Shown: piece by piece, positions 8,309-17,518 of the stretch
Numbering within the stretch: position 1 is the first letter of the stretch
How the letters are laid out: every line of letters starts with the position of its first letter
Source of the DNA: Flavobacterium sp. FEMGT703F
GTDB taxonomy: Bacteria; Bacteroidota; Bacteroidia; Flavobacteriales; Flavobacteriaceae
Direction: 5' to 3'
Length of the DNA stretch: 64,000 bases
Assembly (NCBI GenBank): GCA_002786385.1
Contig: PGCN01000018.1
Span: 434,001 to 498,000 of the forward strand
Translations under genes and position numbers: made by a program
Notes under the pieces: generated by a model
The model's input: the letters and a program-made list of their open reading frames with translations, nothing else
Told to the model about the DNA's origin: nothing
The model's database searches: none

Positions 8309-9412
8309 CTAAATCGCCTCAAATAATTTTCCGGGCAAAGGTCGAACCACGCCTTTTAATTCCATATTAATGAGCGTTGACGACACTCTGAAAATCGGAC
8401 ACTCGCATTCGAGTGCGATGATATCCAAGAGTTGTTTTCCGTTTTGCAATAAGAAATCGTAGATTTTTTGTTCTTCAGCATCCAACGACACAAAAAGTTG
8501 CTTTTGAATGGTTTTAGGCTTTTCCTCTTCCAATTGCCAGTTCAAACTGTAAATTAAATCGGCTGCGGAAGTAATGAGTTGCGCTCTTTGGGTTTTGATC
8601 AACTCATTGCAACCCTGACTGTATTTGTCGGTTGTTCTTCCGGGTACGGCAAAGACATCTCTGTTGTAGTCGTTGGCCAAATTGGCAGTGATTAATGACC
8701 CACCTTTTTCGGCACTTTCAATCACAATTGTGGCTTCGCTCATGCCGGCTACTATGCGATTTCGTTTGACAAAATTCTCTTTTTCGGGACTGGAACTGCT
8801 CCAAAATTCGGTTAAAAAACCACCGTTTTGCTCCATTTTGGCCACAAACTTTTTATGGCTCTTGGGGTAAATCTGATTTAATCCGTGTGCTAAAACACCA
8901 ACGGTTTGAAGTTGCAATTCCATAGCAGTTTGGTGCGCTACAATATCAACGCCGTAAGCCAATCCGCTTACAATGATAGGATTGTAAAACGACAAATCTT
9001 CCAGCAGTTTTTTGCAAAATTCGGTACCGTAAGCGGTGATTTGTCGGGTGCCAACTATGCTGATAAGTTTCCGATTGCGAAAGTCAAAATTACCGTTGCC
9101 AAACAACAAAACAGGTCCGTCTATACAGTGTTTCAACCGTTCGGGATAAGCTTCGTCTGTAAAATATAAAACCCGAACACCTTCATGTTCTATAAATTGC
9201 ATTTCGGCAGTGGCTTTTTCAAAAATGGATTTGTCTTTTAACTTTCGCACCAAAACATCACCTATACCGTCAACAGTCCTCAGTTGATTGGGCTTGGCTT
9301 CAAAAACAGCAGCAGCTGAACCAAAGGCATTTAGCAACTTTTTGGCCATAATATCGCCTACGCCTTCTACCTGGAGCAGTGCTAAAAGATGAAATAGTTC
9401 GTTTTGATTCAT
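8309..9412 (-). CDS. dprA: DNA-processing protein DprA
   Basis: The 367-residue protein starts with helix-hairpin-helix-like segments (VEGVGDIMAKKLL and VDGIGDVLVRKL). The central Rossmann-type DprA core follows, with SIVGTRQITAYG, IVSGLAYGVDIVAHQTA and AVPGRTTDKYSQGCNELI. A short C-terminal winged helix (about residues 300-367) completes it. DprA loads RecA onto incoming single-stranded DNA during natural transformation, and the protein is also widespread in organisms not known to be competent. Its stop lies three bases from the trpS stop. A -7-like element (9429-9436) and the divergent SPOR-gene promoter share the upstream region. Confidence 0.95.
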   Translation of the reverse strand: MNQNELFHLLALLQVEGVGDIMAKKLLNAFGSAAAVFEAKPNQLRTVDGIGDVLVRKLKDKSIFEKATAEMQFIEHEGVRVLYFTDEAYPERLKHCIDGPVLLFGNGNFDFRNRKLISIVGTRQITAYGTEFCKKLLEDLSFYNPIIVSGLAYGVDIVAHQTAMELQLQTVGVLAHGLNQIYPKSHKKFVAKMEQNGGFLTEFWSSSSPEKENFVKRNRIVAGMSEATIVIESAEKGGSLITANLANDYNRDVFAVPGRTTDKYSQGCNELIKTQRAQLITSAADLIYSLNWQLEEEKPKTIQKQLFVSLDAEEQKIYDFLLQNGKQLLDIIALECECPIFRVSSTLINMELKGVVRPLPGKLFEAI

Positions 9413-9480
9413 ATCAATAAAATACTACAAAAATAGGAGTTTTTTTATTCGGATTGTTAATAAAAATTGTGAATAATTTT

Positions 9481-9509
9481 TTGATACTACTATTGTTTCT
9501 CTAAATTTG
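9481..9509 (+). promoter_or_regulatory. Consensus Bacteroidota promoter for the HU-like/SPOR gene
   Basis: TTG at 9481-9483, an 18-base spacer and TAAATTTG at 9502-9509 give a full -33/-7 match. The gene's ATG is at 9515, so transcription would begin within a few bases of the start codon. That implies a very short or absent leader, unless a downstream in-frame start is used. Confidence 0.65.
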
Positions 9510-9514
9510 TCGAT

Positions 9515-10459
9515 ATGAAGATTGAACATCACATTTCCCAATTATTATATCGCTATCAGTGTGTTACCGTTCCCGGATTTGGTGCTTTTTTAACCGAATT
9601 CCAGTCGGCACAATTGGATGAAAGTTCACATTCTTTTTATCCGCCTAAAAAATTGATTTCCTTCAACCCGTTTTTAAAAAATAACGATGGTTTGTTGGCG
9701 AATCATTTGGCGCAGGCTGAAAAAGTTGCCTACGAAACAGCTGTACATGCCATTCAAAATGAAGTATCGGTTTGGATGAATCGCATCCAGGAGATGGGTC
9801 GCATTTCTTTAAAAAATATAGGTGAGTTTACGCTGAATGCCGAGAGAAACATCGTATTCGTTCCGGCCGATCAAATCAACTATCTCAAAGAATCTTTCGG
9901 ATTGAGTCCGTTTATGTCGCCTGCCATAAAACGCGAGGTGTACAAAAAAGAGGTAGAAACCATCGAAGAAAAAGCGCCTATTGCCTTTACTCCGGAAAAA
10001 AGAAGCAGTTACAAAGCGTTAAAATATGCCGCTGTTTTTGCCTTATCTCTTGGTTTAACCGGAGCTTTGGGTTATAAATTATACGACAATTACTTGAATC
10101 AAATAGAGCAAGAAACACTGTTAGTTCAATCCAATGTCCAGAAAAAAATCAACCAAAAAATTCAGGAAGCTACCTTTTTCATCGAAAATCCGTTGCCGAG
10201 TGTTACTTTAACGGTACCGAATGAAAAAATGCCTTACCACGTTGTAGCCGGAGTTTTCAGAATAGAAAGCAATGCCGACAAAGCTTATAATGCCTTACTA
10301 AAATTAGGTTTCAAAGCCAAAAGACTACCACAAAACAAACACGGTTTATTCCCGGTATTGTACGGTAGTTTTTCAAGCTATGCTGAAGCACAAGCCACAG
10401 TGAAAGACATCCGAAAATTAGACAACAAAGACGCTTGGTTACTGATAGAAGAATTATAA
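9515..10459 (+). CDS. HU-like (CCDC81-type) and SPOR-domain membrane protein
   Basis: The 314-residue protein has an N-terminal part (residues 1-130) resembling the tandem HU/CCDC81-like domains found in Bacteroidota SPOR proteins (MKIEHHISQLLYRYQCVTVPGFGAFLTE). One transmembrane helix follows near residues 168-190 (KYAAVFALSLGLTGALGYKLY). A periplasmic C-terminal SPOR domain (about 240-314, YHVVAGVFRIESNADKAYNALLKLGFKAKR) completes it. SPOR domains bind denuded glycan strands at division sites. The cytoplasmic HU-like part may bind DNA or protein, so the protein could tie the septal wall to the nucleoid; that link is an inference. It has a consensus promoter and a strong terminator and stands alone. 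Confidence 0.85.
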   Translation: MKIEHHISQLLYRYQCVTVPGFGAFLTEFQSAQLDESSHSFYPPKKLISFNPFLKNNDGLLANHLAQAEKVAYETAVHAIQNEVSVWMNRIQEMGRISLKNIGEFTLNAERNIVFVPADQINYLKESFGLSPFMSPAIKREVYKKEVETIEEKAPIAFTPEKRSSYKALKYAAVFALSLGLTGALGYKLYDNYLNQIEQETLLVQSNVQKKINQKIQEATFFIENPLPSVTLTVPNEKMPYHVVAGVFRIESNADKAYNALLKLGFKAKRLPQNKHGLFPVLYGSFSSYAEAQATVKDIRKLDNKDAWLLIEEL

Positions 10460-10460
10460 A

Positions 10461-10486
10461 AAAATCCCGATTTCTCGGGATTTTTT
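10461..10486 (+). terminator. Intrinsic terminator of the SPOR-domain gene
   Basis: A 10-bp stem (10461-10470 with 10475-10484), a TTTC loop and a T run follow the stop codon by two bases. Confidence 0.9.
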
Positions 10487-10498
10487 ATTTACTGTAAT

Positions 10499-10506
10499 TA
10501 CCTTTG
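10499..10506 (+). promoter_or_regulatory. -7 element of the thioesterase gene
   Basis: TACCTTTG matches TAnnTTTG and lies 12 bases before the ATG at 10519. The preceding terminator leaves no room for read-through, so a local promoter is expected. No TTG is seen at the usual spacing. Confidence 0.5.
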
Positions 10507-10518
10507 CAAAAAAAAGCT

Positions 10519-11028
10519 ATGCACCCGAAACACCCTTCTGAGTCTTTAACTGTATTAACCGATTTGGTATTGCCCAGTGAAACCAATCCGTTGAACAATC
10601 TTTTTGGTGGTGAATTATTAGCCCGAATGGACCGCGCTGCCAGTATTGCCGCCAGAAGACATTCGCGCAGAATTGTGGTAACCGCCTCAGTGAACCATGT
10701 GGCTTTTAATCGCGCTATTCCTCTGGGAAGCGTGGTAACCGTAGAAGCTAAAGTATCACGCGCTTTTACCTCTTCCATGGAAATATTTATCGATGTTTGG
10801 ATAGAGGATCGTGAATCGGGCAACCGAACTAAGGCCAATGAAGCTATTTACACTTTTGTAGCGGTAGACGAGATGGGACATCCTGTACCGGTGCCGTTGC
10901 TTGAGCCGGAAACCGAGTTGGAAAAACAACGTTACGACGCTGCCTTAAGAAGAAAACAATTGAGCTTGGTATTGGCCGGAAAAATGAAACCAAACGATGC
11001 TACCGAACTGAAAGCTTTATTTATATAA
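10519..11028 (+). CDS. Acyl-CoA thioesterase, hotdog fold (YciA/Acot-like)
   Basis: The 169-residue protein shows the single hotdog domain of acyl-CoA hydrolases: ETNPLNNLFGGELLARMDRAAS around the long helix, then VNHVAFNRAIPLGSVVTVEAKV. The Asn-containing NPLNNLFGG loop carries the catalytic region. It hydrolyses acyl-CoA to free acid and CoA in the cytoplasm, controlling acyl-CoA pools. The ATG at 10519 is preferred over an upstream TTG (10504) that falls inside the -7 promoter element. It is flanked by terminators on both sides and so is monocistronic. Confidence 0.88.
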   Translation: MHPKHPSESLTVLTDLVLPSETNPLNNLFGGELLARMDRAASIAARRHSRRIVVTASVNHVAFNRAIPLGSVVTVEAKVSRAFTSSMEIFIDVWIEDRESGNRTKANEAIYTFVAVDEMGHPVPVPLLEPETELEKQRYDAALRRKQLSLVLAGKMKPNDATELKALFI

Positions 11029-11033
11029 AAAAG

Positions 11034-11058
11034 AAAAGACCCTTTTGGGGTCTTTTTT
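11034..11058. terminator. Terminator between convergent thioesterase and EnvC-like genes
   Basis: A 9-bp stem (11034-11042 with 11048-11056), a five-base loop and a run of T on the plus side lie five bases after the thioesterase stop. The A run on the other side lets it work for the minus-strand gene as well. Confidence 0.88.
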
Positions 11059-12315
11059 TTATCTTCCTGACAACCATCCGGTTGGATTGAAAAATGTAGT
11101 ATTTTGAAGGACTAAGAACTTCAGTACTGTTTTACCGTCAGAATCAGTTCTGATTTTACCCAAGACTTGTTTAGCGGAAACTTTATCACCCACACTTACG
11201 TTAACCGAACTTAAGTTTTGGTAAATGGTGAAATAATCTCCGTGTTTGACGGCTACAGCTTTTTTAAGCGGTGTTAACTGCTGCACCTGGGTAACTTCTC
11301 CGGCAAAAACCACACGTGCCGTTGAGCCGCTTTCTGTAGAAATTTCGATACCGCTGTTGTGAACCGTTAAAGTTCGGAATACCGGATGTGGTTGGTCTCC
11401 GTAGCCCAAAGTAATGGCGCCTTTTTCTACCGGCCAAGGCAATCTGCCTTTGTTGGCTTTAAAGTTATCCGAAACGATTTTACCTTCCGGAGTTAAAATA
11501 ATCTTACTAGAAGATTCGATCGCCTTTTTCTCTGCTGCCGTTGTTTTCGGATTGGCTTTAACGTTGGCCGCTGCCGTTTTTCTGTTGGCTGCCGCAATGG
11601 CCTCGCGAATCATTCTTTTAATTTGATCATCTATACGTTTGGTTTCTTGCTGCTTCTTTTTGATTTCAGCCGCAATTTTTCCTTTTTCTTTTTTGATTTG
11701 ATTGGCAATTTTTTCTTGCTCTTTCTTTTCTTTTTCGAGCTCTTGCTTCTCTTTCTCGTTCTCTGCAATCAATTTTTCTTTCTCTTGCTTTTGAGCACCG
11801 ATTTTAACATTGTAATCTTCCAATTGCTTGGTTTTGCCTTTGATTTCTTCGCCTTGCATTTTGCGGTAACTGGCGTATTGCTTCATGTATTGCGCTCTTT
11901 TATAAGCTTGCAGGAAGTTTTCGGAAGACAATAAAAACATGGCGCGACTTTGCTCTGAGCGACTTTTATACGACTTAACAATCATCTGTGCATAATCTTC
12001 GCGCAACTTTTCTAAATCGCGATTAAGCTGATTGATTTTCAATTGATTGATGTAAATATCATTGGTGAGCAACTTGGTTTGCTTTTCGGTTGTTCGGATG
12101 AGTTTTTCTTTGAGACCGATTTTTTCCTTTTGAATCAACAACTGATTTACCACCGATTTCTCTTTGCTCTTAACCGATTGTAATAATTTTTCCTTTTCTT
12201 GGATTTCGAGCTGGATTTTGGCTTTTCGTTGCTCTAATTCTTCTTGTGTAGGCGGTTGGCTCCACATGGGTGTAGCAAAACAAAAAAGCAATAAAAAGAA
12301 AAAGAATTTAGGCAT
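11059..12315 (-). CDS. EnvC/NlpD-like murein hydrolase activator with degenerate LytM domain
   Basis: The 418-residue protein has a signal peptide (FFFLLLFCFATPMWS), a long Lys/Glu-rich coiled coil (about residues 25-235), an Ala/Lys linker, and a C-terminal M23/LytM fold (about 290-418). The metal-binding residues expected in an active LytM enzyme are altered: the HxxxD motif reads HNSGIE and the final HxH region reads YQNL. This is the pattern of EnvC, which activates cell-wall amidases at the septum rather than cutting murein itself. It ends the minus-strand run with the DUF4292 lipoprotein and TPR protein, 23 bases downstream of the former. The non-enzymatic role is inferred from the residues. 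Confidence 0.85.
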   Translation of the reverse strand: MPKFFFFLLLFCFATPMWSQPPTQEELEQRKAKIQLEIQEKEKLLQSVKSKEKSVVNQLLIQKEKIGLKEKLIRTTEKQTKLLTNDIYINQLKINQLNRDLEKLREDYAQMIVKSYKSRSEQSRAMFLLSSENFLQAYKRAQYMKQYASYRKMQGEEIKGKTKQLEDYNVKIGAQKQEKEKLIAENEKEKQELEKEKKEQEKIANQIKKEKGKIAAEIKKKQQETKRIDDQIKRMIREAIAAANRKTAAANVKANPKTTAAEKKAIESSSKIILTPEGKIVSDNFKANKGRLPWPVEKGAITLGYGDQPHPVFRTLTVHNSGIEISTESGSTARVVFAGEVTQVQQLTPLKKAVAVKHGDYFTIYQNLSSVNVSVGDKVSAKQVLGKIRTDSDGKTVLKFLVLQNTTFFNPTGWLSGR

Positions 12316-12338
12316 GATATCAGTAAATTTTGGCTCGA

Positions 12339-13124
12339 CTAATTTATAAAAATTCTGTCATATCCGTCGGGTACGCTGTACGGAAAAGACAATTCTTCGT
12401 TAAAGGTAACCGAATTGTAATCGATGGCTATTTCGGTTTTGCCTTTCTTCTGCGTGGCATTGATGAACAATCCTGCCGGAAGAATAGCGGTGGCGAAGGT
12501 TTGAAATTCGGAATAATTAACGGTAAAAGCTCTTTCTTTTTCCGGCTGCACTACTTCTTGCTTTTTGAGCAGGTAATTTTTAGACTCGAAGAAAAAGGAC
12601 TTTTCTGTTTTATTCACGGTAGCATTCAACTTGTAAAAACTATCGGTGACTTCCGAAAGATATTTTTGTTGCGTCAAATCGTCTATCGGTTGTCCCAAAA
12701 GCATGTTTTGTATTTTATTGAAATCCAGATCGGTGCCCAACCATTCGCTCAATGAAGCGTAATCACCTTCAAAATAGGTTCCGTTGATTTTTTCATAGTA
12801 CTTCACTTCTTTAGGTGTAATCAAGGCTTTGGCCATGGTAATTCCTAAGAAACGAATGCTGACTAAGATCTTTTCGTCTTTCTTGATTTTGATTTCGGCC
12901 GAAATGCTTTGCGATTGTCTGTCGTCGCGGTATTTCGCGCTGGAACGTATGTATAACGTGGAAAAATCTCTTTTATTGTTGTAATGGTTCTCGATTACTT
13001 TTTTAGAAGTCAACTCGTTTTCATCGACTACATAAGGTGTAACCGAATTGGTGTTGACCATTCCTGCTTTGGTTTTACAAGAGGCTAAAAAAAGAGCGGC
13101 TATGATGACAATCCAATACTTCAT
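12339..13124 (-). CDS. DUF4292-family lipoprotein
   Basis: The 261-residue protein has a lipoprotein signal peptide (MKYWIVIIAALFLASC) with cleavage before Cys16. The body matches the DUF4292 pattern, including VSIRFLGITMAKALITPKEVKYYEKI and the ALSEWLGTDLDF-like segment. It is beta-rich and likely folds like the LolA/LolB lipoprotein-carrier group, to which DUF4292 has been compared; that comparison is from family knowledge, not shown here. It probably sits on the periplasmic side of a membrane. It overlaps the upstream TPR gene by one base and precedes the EnvC-like gene, a gene order common in flavobacteria. Confidence 0.82.
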   Translation of the reverse strand: MKYWIVIIAALFLASCKTKAGMVNTNSVTPYVVDENELTSKKVIENHYNNKRDFSTLYIRSSAKYRDDRQSQSISAEIKIKKDEKILVSIRFLGITMAKALITPKEVKYYEKINGTYFEGDYASLSEWLGTDLDFNKIQNMLLGQPIDDLTQQKYLSEVTDSFYKLNATVNKTEKSFFFESKNYLLKKQEVVQPEKERAFTVNYSEFQTFATAILPAGLFINATQKKGKTEIAIDYNSVTFNEELSFPYSVPDGYDRIFIN

Positions 13125-14470
13125 TATGGCTTTTGTTTGTTAATGAGTTCGTTGGCTTTGGTAAAGTACTTTTCTTTTTTCTTGATATCGCCTAAACCAT
13201 TGTAGGCCTCGCCGAGTTGAATGTTGAAGTTGATTTCCAAAGCTGTATCGTCAATCACAAAATCCAAGCCAGTTTCCAATATGTCGGTAGCTTTTTTAAA
13301 CGATTTAAGCTGATTGTAAGCCAATCCGGCGTAATAATAAAATTGAGGCTGAGTCGGGAAAAGCTGTGTCAACTCGTCTGCCTTTTTAGCCAATGCCTCG
13401 AATTGATTGTTTTCAGTATAGGCTTGTAACAACAGTAGTAATGATTCCATGTCTTCGGGTGCATTTTTAAGATGCATCTCGAAGTATTTTACCGCTTTGG
13501 GCCAATCGGCTTTACTAACATAAAACTTGGCGATTTCTTTGGCTACTTTGACTTCTTTATCGTTGTCAAAATAGGCAATGGCTTTGTCCAAGTCTGTTTC
13601 GTATTTCGGATTATTTTTAGCAAATAACAAGAACTCGTTTAAAATGCGATGTTTGATTTTCGGGTCGATTTTTTTACTCGGCAGCACAATATTCATGGCT
13701 TTTACCGCATTGTCTCCATCGCCGTTATTCAAATGAAATTTGAACAAACTTACTTGCGCCCAATCGGAAGTTGGGATTTCTTTTTCCAACTTTTTAGCAA
13801 TTTCCAAGGCTTTTTCTTCTTGATTGCTTTGAGAATAGAGATAAATCAGGCTAATGTAATTTGACTCATCTTTCGGAAACTTTTTGATTTGGTCGAGCAG
13901 ATTATTTTTTTCCGCCGTTTGGTACTTGGCATCGCGCAAAATGTCGGCTTTGTACAAGTCGCGTTTGTCTGACCTTCCTACTTTTTCATTCAGCTCGTTG
14001 ATAAGTTCCAACGCTTTGTCGTATTGCTGCGTGTTCATGTATAGCGACGTCAAATCTTCTTTATAATCGGCTTTGAATTCGATTAACTTTTGGACGATGA
14101 TTATTGCCTGATTGTAATCGTGCGTATCGTAACAAACGTCGTACATGCCTACCCAAGCCCAACGGTTTTTCGGATCCATTTGGGTTACTTTCTCGAAATT
14201 GTCGTAGGCGTCTTTGTATTTTTTTTGCGCCAGGTAATTTTTACCCAATTCAAAATACACTACAGCATTATTAGGTTCGAGTTCTTGGCATCTTTGCAAA
14301 GCTTCAATGGCTTTGTCATAGTTCTCGATGCCTTTTTGCTTGAGAGATTCGTAAAAGAAATTTTGAAATTTATCGTCTACAGCCGCCACGTCCTCCGGCT
14401 CGGTTTGCGCCAAAAGAAGCGTAGGAACGAATAACATTCCGATAAGCCAACTATACATTTTAAATCTCAT
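13124..14470 (-). CDS. Secreted tetratricopeptide-repeat protein
   Basis: The 448-residue protein has a signal peptide (MYSWLIGMLFVPTLLLAQ) and then about ten TPR-like helical pairs. The best examples are AIEALQRCQELEPNNAVVYFELGKNYLAQKKYKDAYDNF and the C-terminal FYYYAGLAYNQLKSFKKATDIL. TPR arrays form scaffolds for protein binding, here in the periplasm. Its stop codon overlaps the DUF4292 start (TAATG), implying coupled translation, and it starts 11 bases after the nucleotidyltransferase gene. The cluster suggests an envelope-assembly role; the exact partner is unknown. Confidence 0.82.
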   Translation of the reverse strand: MRFKMYSWLIGMLFVPTLLLAQTEPEDVAAVDDKFQNFFYESLKQKGIENYDKAIEALQRCQELEPNNAVVYFELGKNYLAQKKYKDAYDNFEKVTQMDPKNRWAWVGMYDVCYDTHDYNQAIIIVQKLIEFKADYKEDLTSLYMNTQQYDKALELINELNEKVGRSDKRDLYKADILRDAKYQTAEKNNLLDQIKKFPKDESNYISLIYLYSQSNQEEKALEIAKKLEKEIPTSDWAQVSLFKFHLNNGDGDNAVKAMNIVLPSKKIDPKIKHRILNEFLLFAKNNPKYETDLDKAIAYFDNDKEVKVAKEIAKFYVSKADWPKAVKYFEMHLKNAPEDMESLLLLLQAYTENNQFEALAKKADELTQLFPTQPQFYYYAGLAYNQLKSFKKATDILETGLDFVIDDTALEINFNIQLGEAYNGLGDIKKKEKYFTKANELINKQKP

Positions 14471-14481
14471 CCTTTGTCTTT

Positions 14482-15492
14482 TTATTCTAAAACTGAATAA
14501 TCGCCCAAGCTAATGCTGGTAAAATCACCGTCAAAATTCACGTGATTGCCTATCATCGCATTGTTCAGTTGCGCATTTTTAATGTGTGCGTGTGTTTGGA
14601 TTAAGCTATTTTGGATTTTACTATTGGTTATATGCGTGCCTTTTCCTAAAGACACATTTGGTCCAATTACCGAATTAATAACAGCCACATCTTCGCCTAT
14701 ATAGCAAGGCGGAATTACCGTAGCATTTTCCAATCTTACGCTGTCGGCGATTAAATTTTCGCCGTCCTCGTGTAAAAACCCTAACATTCTGGAATTGGTT
14801 TCGACAGTTACTTCTTTGTTCCCGCAATCCATCCATTCGTCTACTTCACCCGGCACAAATTTCATGCCTTTTGCCATCATTTGTTTGATTCCGTCGTTAA
14901 TTTGGTATTCGCCACCGTGGATGATATTGTTATCTAAAACGCTTTGCAACTCGTTTTTCAAAACACCAACATCTTTGAAATAGTAAATTCCGATAACGGC
15001 CAAATCCGAAACAAACTCTTTCGGTTTTTCGACTAACTCTACAATCTCATTGGCTTCATTTAAGTTGATTACCCCGAAAGCTTCCGGTTGGTCGACTTGT
15101 TTTACCCAAATCACACTGTCGGCAGATTGATCTAAGTTAAAATTGGCGCGAATCAAAGTATCAGCATAAGCAATCACGGCCGGTCCGCTTAAAGAATCTT
15201 TGGCGCACATAATGGCGTGACCGGTACCTAAGGCTTCATTTTGGTAATAAATGGTTCCTTTTGAACCCAATTTTTCAGCTATGGCAATCAAATCTTCCTC
15301 CACTTTTTTCCCAAAACTTTCGTGGATGATAAAGGCAATTTCTTCAATATCTTGATTGAGTACTTTGGCAATGTCTTCCACCAAACGGTGAACGATAGGT
15401 TTCCCGGCAATGGGAATTAACGGTTTCGGAACGGTTAAGGTATGTGGACGAAGGCGTGAACCGCGACCGGCCATTGGCACTATTATTTTCAT
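14482..15492 (-). CDS. Sugar-phosphate nucleotidyltransferase with left-handed beta-helix tail
   Basis: The 336-residue protein begins with the nucleotide-binding motif MAGRGSRLRPHTLTVPKPLIPI. It continues through the Rossmann-like NTP-transferase domain (to about residue 230; motifs AYADTLI and VELVEKP). It ends with hexapeptide repeats (about 250-330: SVRLENATVIPPCYIGEDVAVINSVIG). It should make an NDP-sugar from a sugar-1-phosphate and NTP. The sequence resembles the glucose-1-phosphate thymidylyl/uridylyl group, but the substrate cannot be fixed by reading. It sits between dut and the TPR/DUF4292/EnvC genes. A -7-like element on the minus strand (15521-15528) lies 29 bases upstream. Confidence 0.85.
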   Translation of the reverse strand: MKIIVPMAGRGSRLRPHTLTVPKPLIPIAGKPIVHRLVEDIAKVLNQDIEEIAFIIHESFGKKVEEDLIAIAEKLGSKGTIYYQNEALGTGHAIMCAKDSLSGPAVIAYADTLIRANFNLDQSADSVIWVKQVDQPEAFGVINLNEANEIVELVEKPKEFVSDLAVIGIYYFKDVGVLKNELQSVLDNNIIHGGEYQINDGIKQMMAKGMKFVPGEVDEWMDCGNKEVTVETNSRMLGFLHEDGENLIADSVRLENATVIPPCYIGEDVAVINSVIGPNVSLGKGTHITNSKIQNSLIQTHAHIKNAQLNNAMIGNHVNFDGDFTSISLGDYSVLE

Positions 15493-15509
15493 TTTTTATT
15501 TAATTTAAA

Positions 15510-15547
15510 CGCAAAGTTTGCAAAGGTATTTCGCAAAGTTCGCAAGG
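15510..15547. repeat. Short GCAAAGTT-type direct repeats with an embedded -7 element
   Basis: The unit CGCAAAGT recurs at 15510-15517 and 15532-15539, with related TTGCAAAGG and TCGCAAGG units around it. On the minus strand this stretch includes TACCTTTG (15521-15528), a match to the -7 consensus for the nucleotidyltransferase gene. It may be a short intergenic repeat, a promoter, or both. Confidence 0.45.
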
Positions 15548-15591
15548 TGTTTTACTTTGTTTTCTGAATAATGTGAACTGAATACTGATCA

Positions 15592-16026
15592 CTATTTTAC
15601 TCCTGTACTGCCAAAACCGCCTTCGCCTCTAGAGGTTTCAGATAATTCGGAAACTTCAATCCACTCGGCGCGTTCATGTTTGGCAATGACCAATTGGGCG
15701 ATTCTTTCCCCATTTTCGATGGTGAAATCTTCTTGGGATAAATTTACTAAAATCACTCCAATTTCTCCGCGATAATCGGCATCAACCGTTCCCGGTGAGT
15801 TTAAGACGGTGATTCCTTTTTTGGCTGCCAATCCGCTTCTTGGACGAACTTGGGCTTCATAACCCAACGGCAATTCAATAAAAAGACCTGTTTTTACAAT
15901 GATTCTCTCCAGCGGTTTTAAGACGATGGATTCGGTTAAATTGGCTCTCAAATCCATTCCGGCTGAGGCTATGGTTTCGTAATTCGGCAAATCGTGTTGC
16001 GATTTGTTGATGATTTTAATCGTCAT
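15592..16026 (-). CDS. dut: Deoxyuridine 5'-triphosphate nucleotidohydrolase (dUTPase)
   Basis: The 144-residue trimeric dUTPase hydrolyses dUTP to dUMP and pyrophosphate, keeping uracil out of DNA and feeding dTMP synthesis. Motif 1 is AGMDLRAN, motif 2 [11 protein letters not shown], motif 3 with the catalytic Asp [13 protein letters not shown], motif 4 [12 protein letters not shown], and the C-terminal P-loop-like motif 5 is [10 protein letters not shown]. All five are intact. I chose ATG 16026 (MTIKIINKS); an in-frame longer form to 16050 would overlap the flippase gene. It begins one base after the flippase stop, so it is in the same transcript. Confidence 0.97.
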   Translation of the reverse strand: MTIKIINKSQHDLPNYETIASAGMDLRANLTESIVLKPLERIIVKTGLFIELPLGYEAQVRPRSGLAAKKGITVLNSPGTVDADYRGEIGVILVNLSQEDFTIENGERIAQLVIAKHERAEWIEVSELSETSRGEGGFGSTGVK

Positions 16027-16027
16027 T

Positions 16028-17494
16028 TTACTTGGTTTTTCTTTTAACAATTCGGAGTAATGTTTCCTTTTCGTTTCGGTAGATAAAATATAAAAATAAG
16101 GCCAACAAAAGTATTTTTACCCCATAGTTTTCCCGCAATGACGGGATATAAAATGAAATGGCTGAAAACACTATGGAAAGCGATAAATATTTTAAAAGGG
16201 TTGTAATATCGTAAGGAATAGGATATTGTTTTTGTCCCATTTGATAGGAAATCACCATCATGGTTCCGTAAGCAGCGATAGTCGCGATGGCAGAACCGTA
16301 ATAGCTCAAACCTTGTTTGATAAGCACATAATTGAGCACGAGTGTTACCAGAGCACCCACAATGGAAATATAAGCGCCGATTTTAGTTTTGTCAATTAAT
16401 TTGTACCATACCGATAAGTTGGTGTAAATGCCTAAAAAGAAATTTGCCAAAACAATCAACGGCACTACTTTAATGGCTATCCAATAACTGTCTTCCGGCA
16501 CCAACGGCAATTTTAATAAATCGATAAACGCAATCACAAAAAAGCTGATAAACGACCCAAAAATCACAAAATACTTGGTAATAGTCGCATACGTTTGTTG
16601 GGCATTTTCGTTAGCGGCATGACTAAAAAAGAACGGTTCAATTCCTAAGGTGTAGGCTGTTCGGAACAAGACCATAAACATGCCTATTTTGTAACAAGCT
16701 GAATAAGCACCGATATCTGACTTGGACACTTTCATCCAATCCAACAAAATTTTATCGAAATGTTCATTGATGGCAAAGGCTACCCCTGCAATTAAAATAG
16801 GTAAACCGTATTGCATCATTCTTTTCCATAGGTTGAAATCGAACTTCCAACTGATCTTGAGATAATCGGGAGATAAGACCACAAAAGTGAGCAGACTGGC
16901 TATTAAATTGGAGATGAAAATGTATCCCACTTGAAAGTTCACGTAGTATATGGTATTAAAAAACCCTTCAGAATCCATTTGAGCCAATCGTGGCAGTAAT
17001 AACAAAAAGAATAAGTTAAGCAACATATTCAGCATTACATTCCCGATTTTGATAACCGCATATACGATAGGCCTTTGTGTAGCGCGTAACTTGGAAAAAG
17101 GCAGAATGACTAAAGCGTCTAAGGCGAGAATCCAAAGGGTATAAGTGATGTATTCGACTTTAATTCCGGACCAATCGGACAAGGTATTCCGATTGAGTAA
17201 GGATAAAAACAAGAAAATGAGCGTGGACCAAAACAGTGAAACCGTTGCGGTAGAAATTACGCGTTGCTTGTCGGATTCTGTGTTGTAAAACCGAAAAAAA
17301 GCCGTTTCCATACCATAAGAAAGAATGACATTGAAAAACACCAACCAAGCAAAAACAATGGAGACATCGGCAAACTCTTGTTTGGGCAATTGGTCTACAT
17401 AGAGCGGATTCAGTAAAAAACTAATCATTCTGGGCAGCACTGTTGCCAGGCCATAGATTAGGGTTTGTTTGAAAAGGTTTTTATAAAGGCTCAA
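16028..17494 (-). CDS. Polysaccharide flippase / oligosaccharide translocase (MATE/Wzx-like)
   Basis: The multi-spanning protein (488 residues from the chosen start) has about 12-14 hydrophobic helices and the N-terminal [21 protein letters not shown] segment typical of flavobacterial lipopolysaccharide flippases. It should move lipid-linked sugars or another lipid intermediate across the inner membrane. The start is uncertain. A TTG at 17521 gives a longer reading frame, but that codon lies inside a -7 promoter match (17519-17526 on the minus strand). I therefore prefer the in-frame TTG at 17494, which gives [11 protein letters not shown]. It heads the run flippase, dut, nucleotidyltransferase. 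Confidence 0.82.
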   Translation of the reverse strand: MSLYKNLFKQTLIYGLATVLPRMISFLLNPLYVDQLPKQEFADVSIVFAWLVFFNVILSYGMETAFFRFYNTESDKQRVISTATVSLFWSTLIFLFLSLLNRNTLSDWSGIKVEYITYTLWILALDALVILPFSKLRATQRPIVYAVIKIGNVMLNMLLNLFFLLLLPRLAQMDSEGFFNTIYYVNFQVGYIFISNLIASLLTFVVLSPDYLKISWKFDFNLWKRMMQYGLPILIAGVAFAINEHFDKILLDWMKVSKSDIGAYSACYKIGMFMVLFRTAYTLGIEPFFFSHAANENAQQTYATITKYFVIFGSFISFFVIAFIDLLKLPLVPEDSYWIAIKVVPLIVLANFFLGIYTNLSVWYKLIDKTKIGAYISIVGALVTLVLNYVLIKQGLSYYGSAIATIAAYGTMMVISYQMGQKQYPIPYDITTLLKYLSLSIVFSAISFYIPSLRENYGVKILLLALFLYFIYRNEKETLLRIVKRKTK

Positions 17495-17518
17495 TCCGAG
17501 AATTATTATGGTGTTGAA

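Noticed and set aside
11623-11934. Plus-strand open frame with many Phe/Leu codons opposite the EnvC-like gene
   Set aside because: It is the antisense of the Lys/Glu-rich coiled-coil coding strand, which reads as Phe/Leu on the other side. The minus-strand gene is clearly real.
12330-12755. Plus-strand 141-codon frame opposite the DUF4292 gene
   Set aside because: Antisense shadow of a well-supported lipoprotein gene; no start context, no domain.
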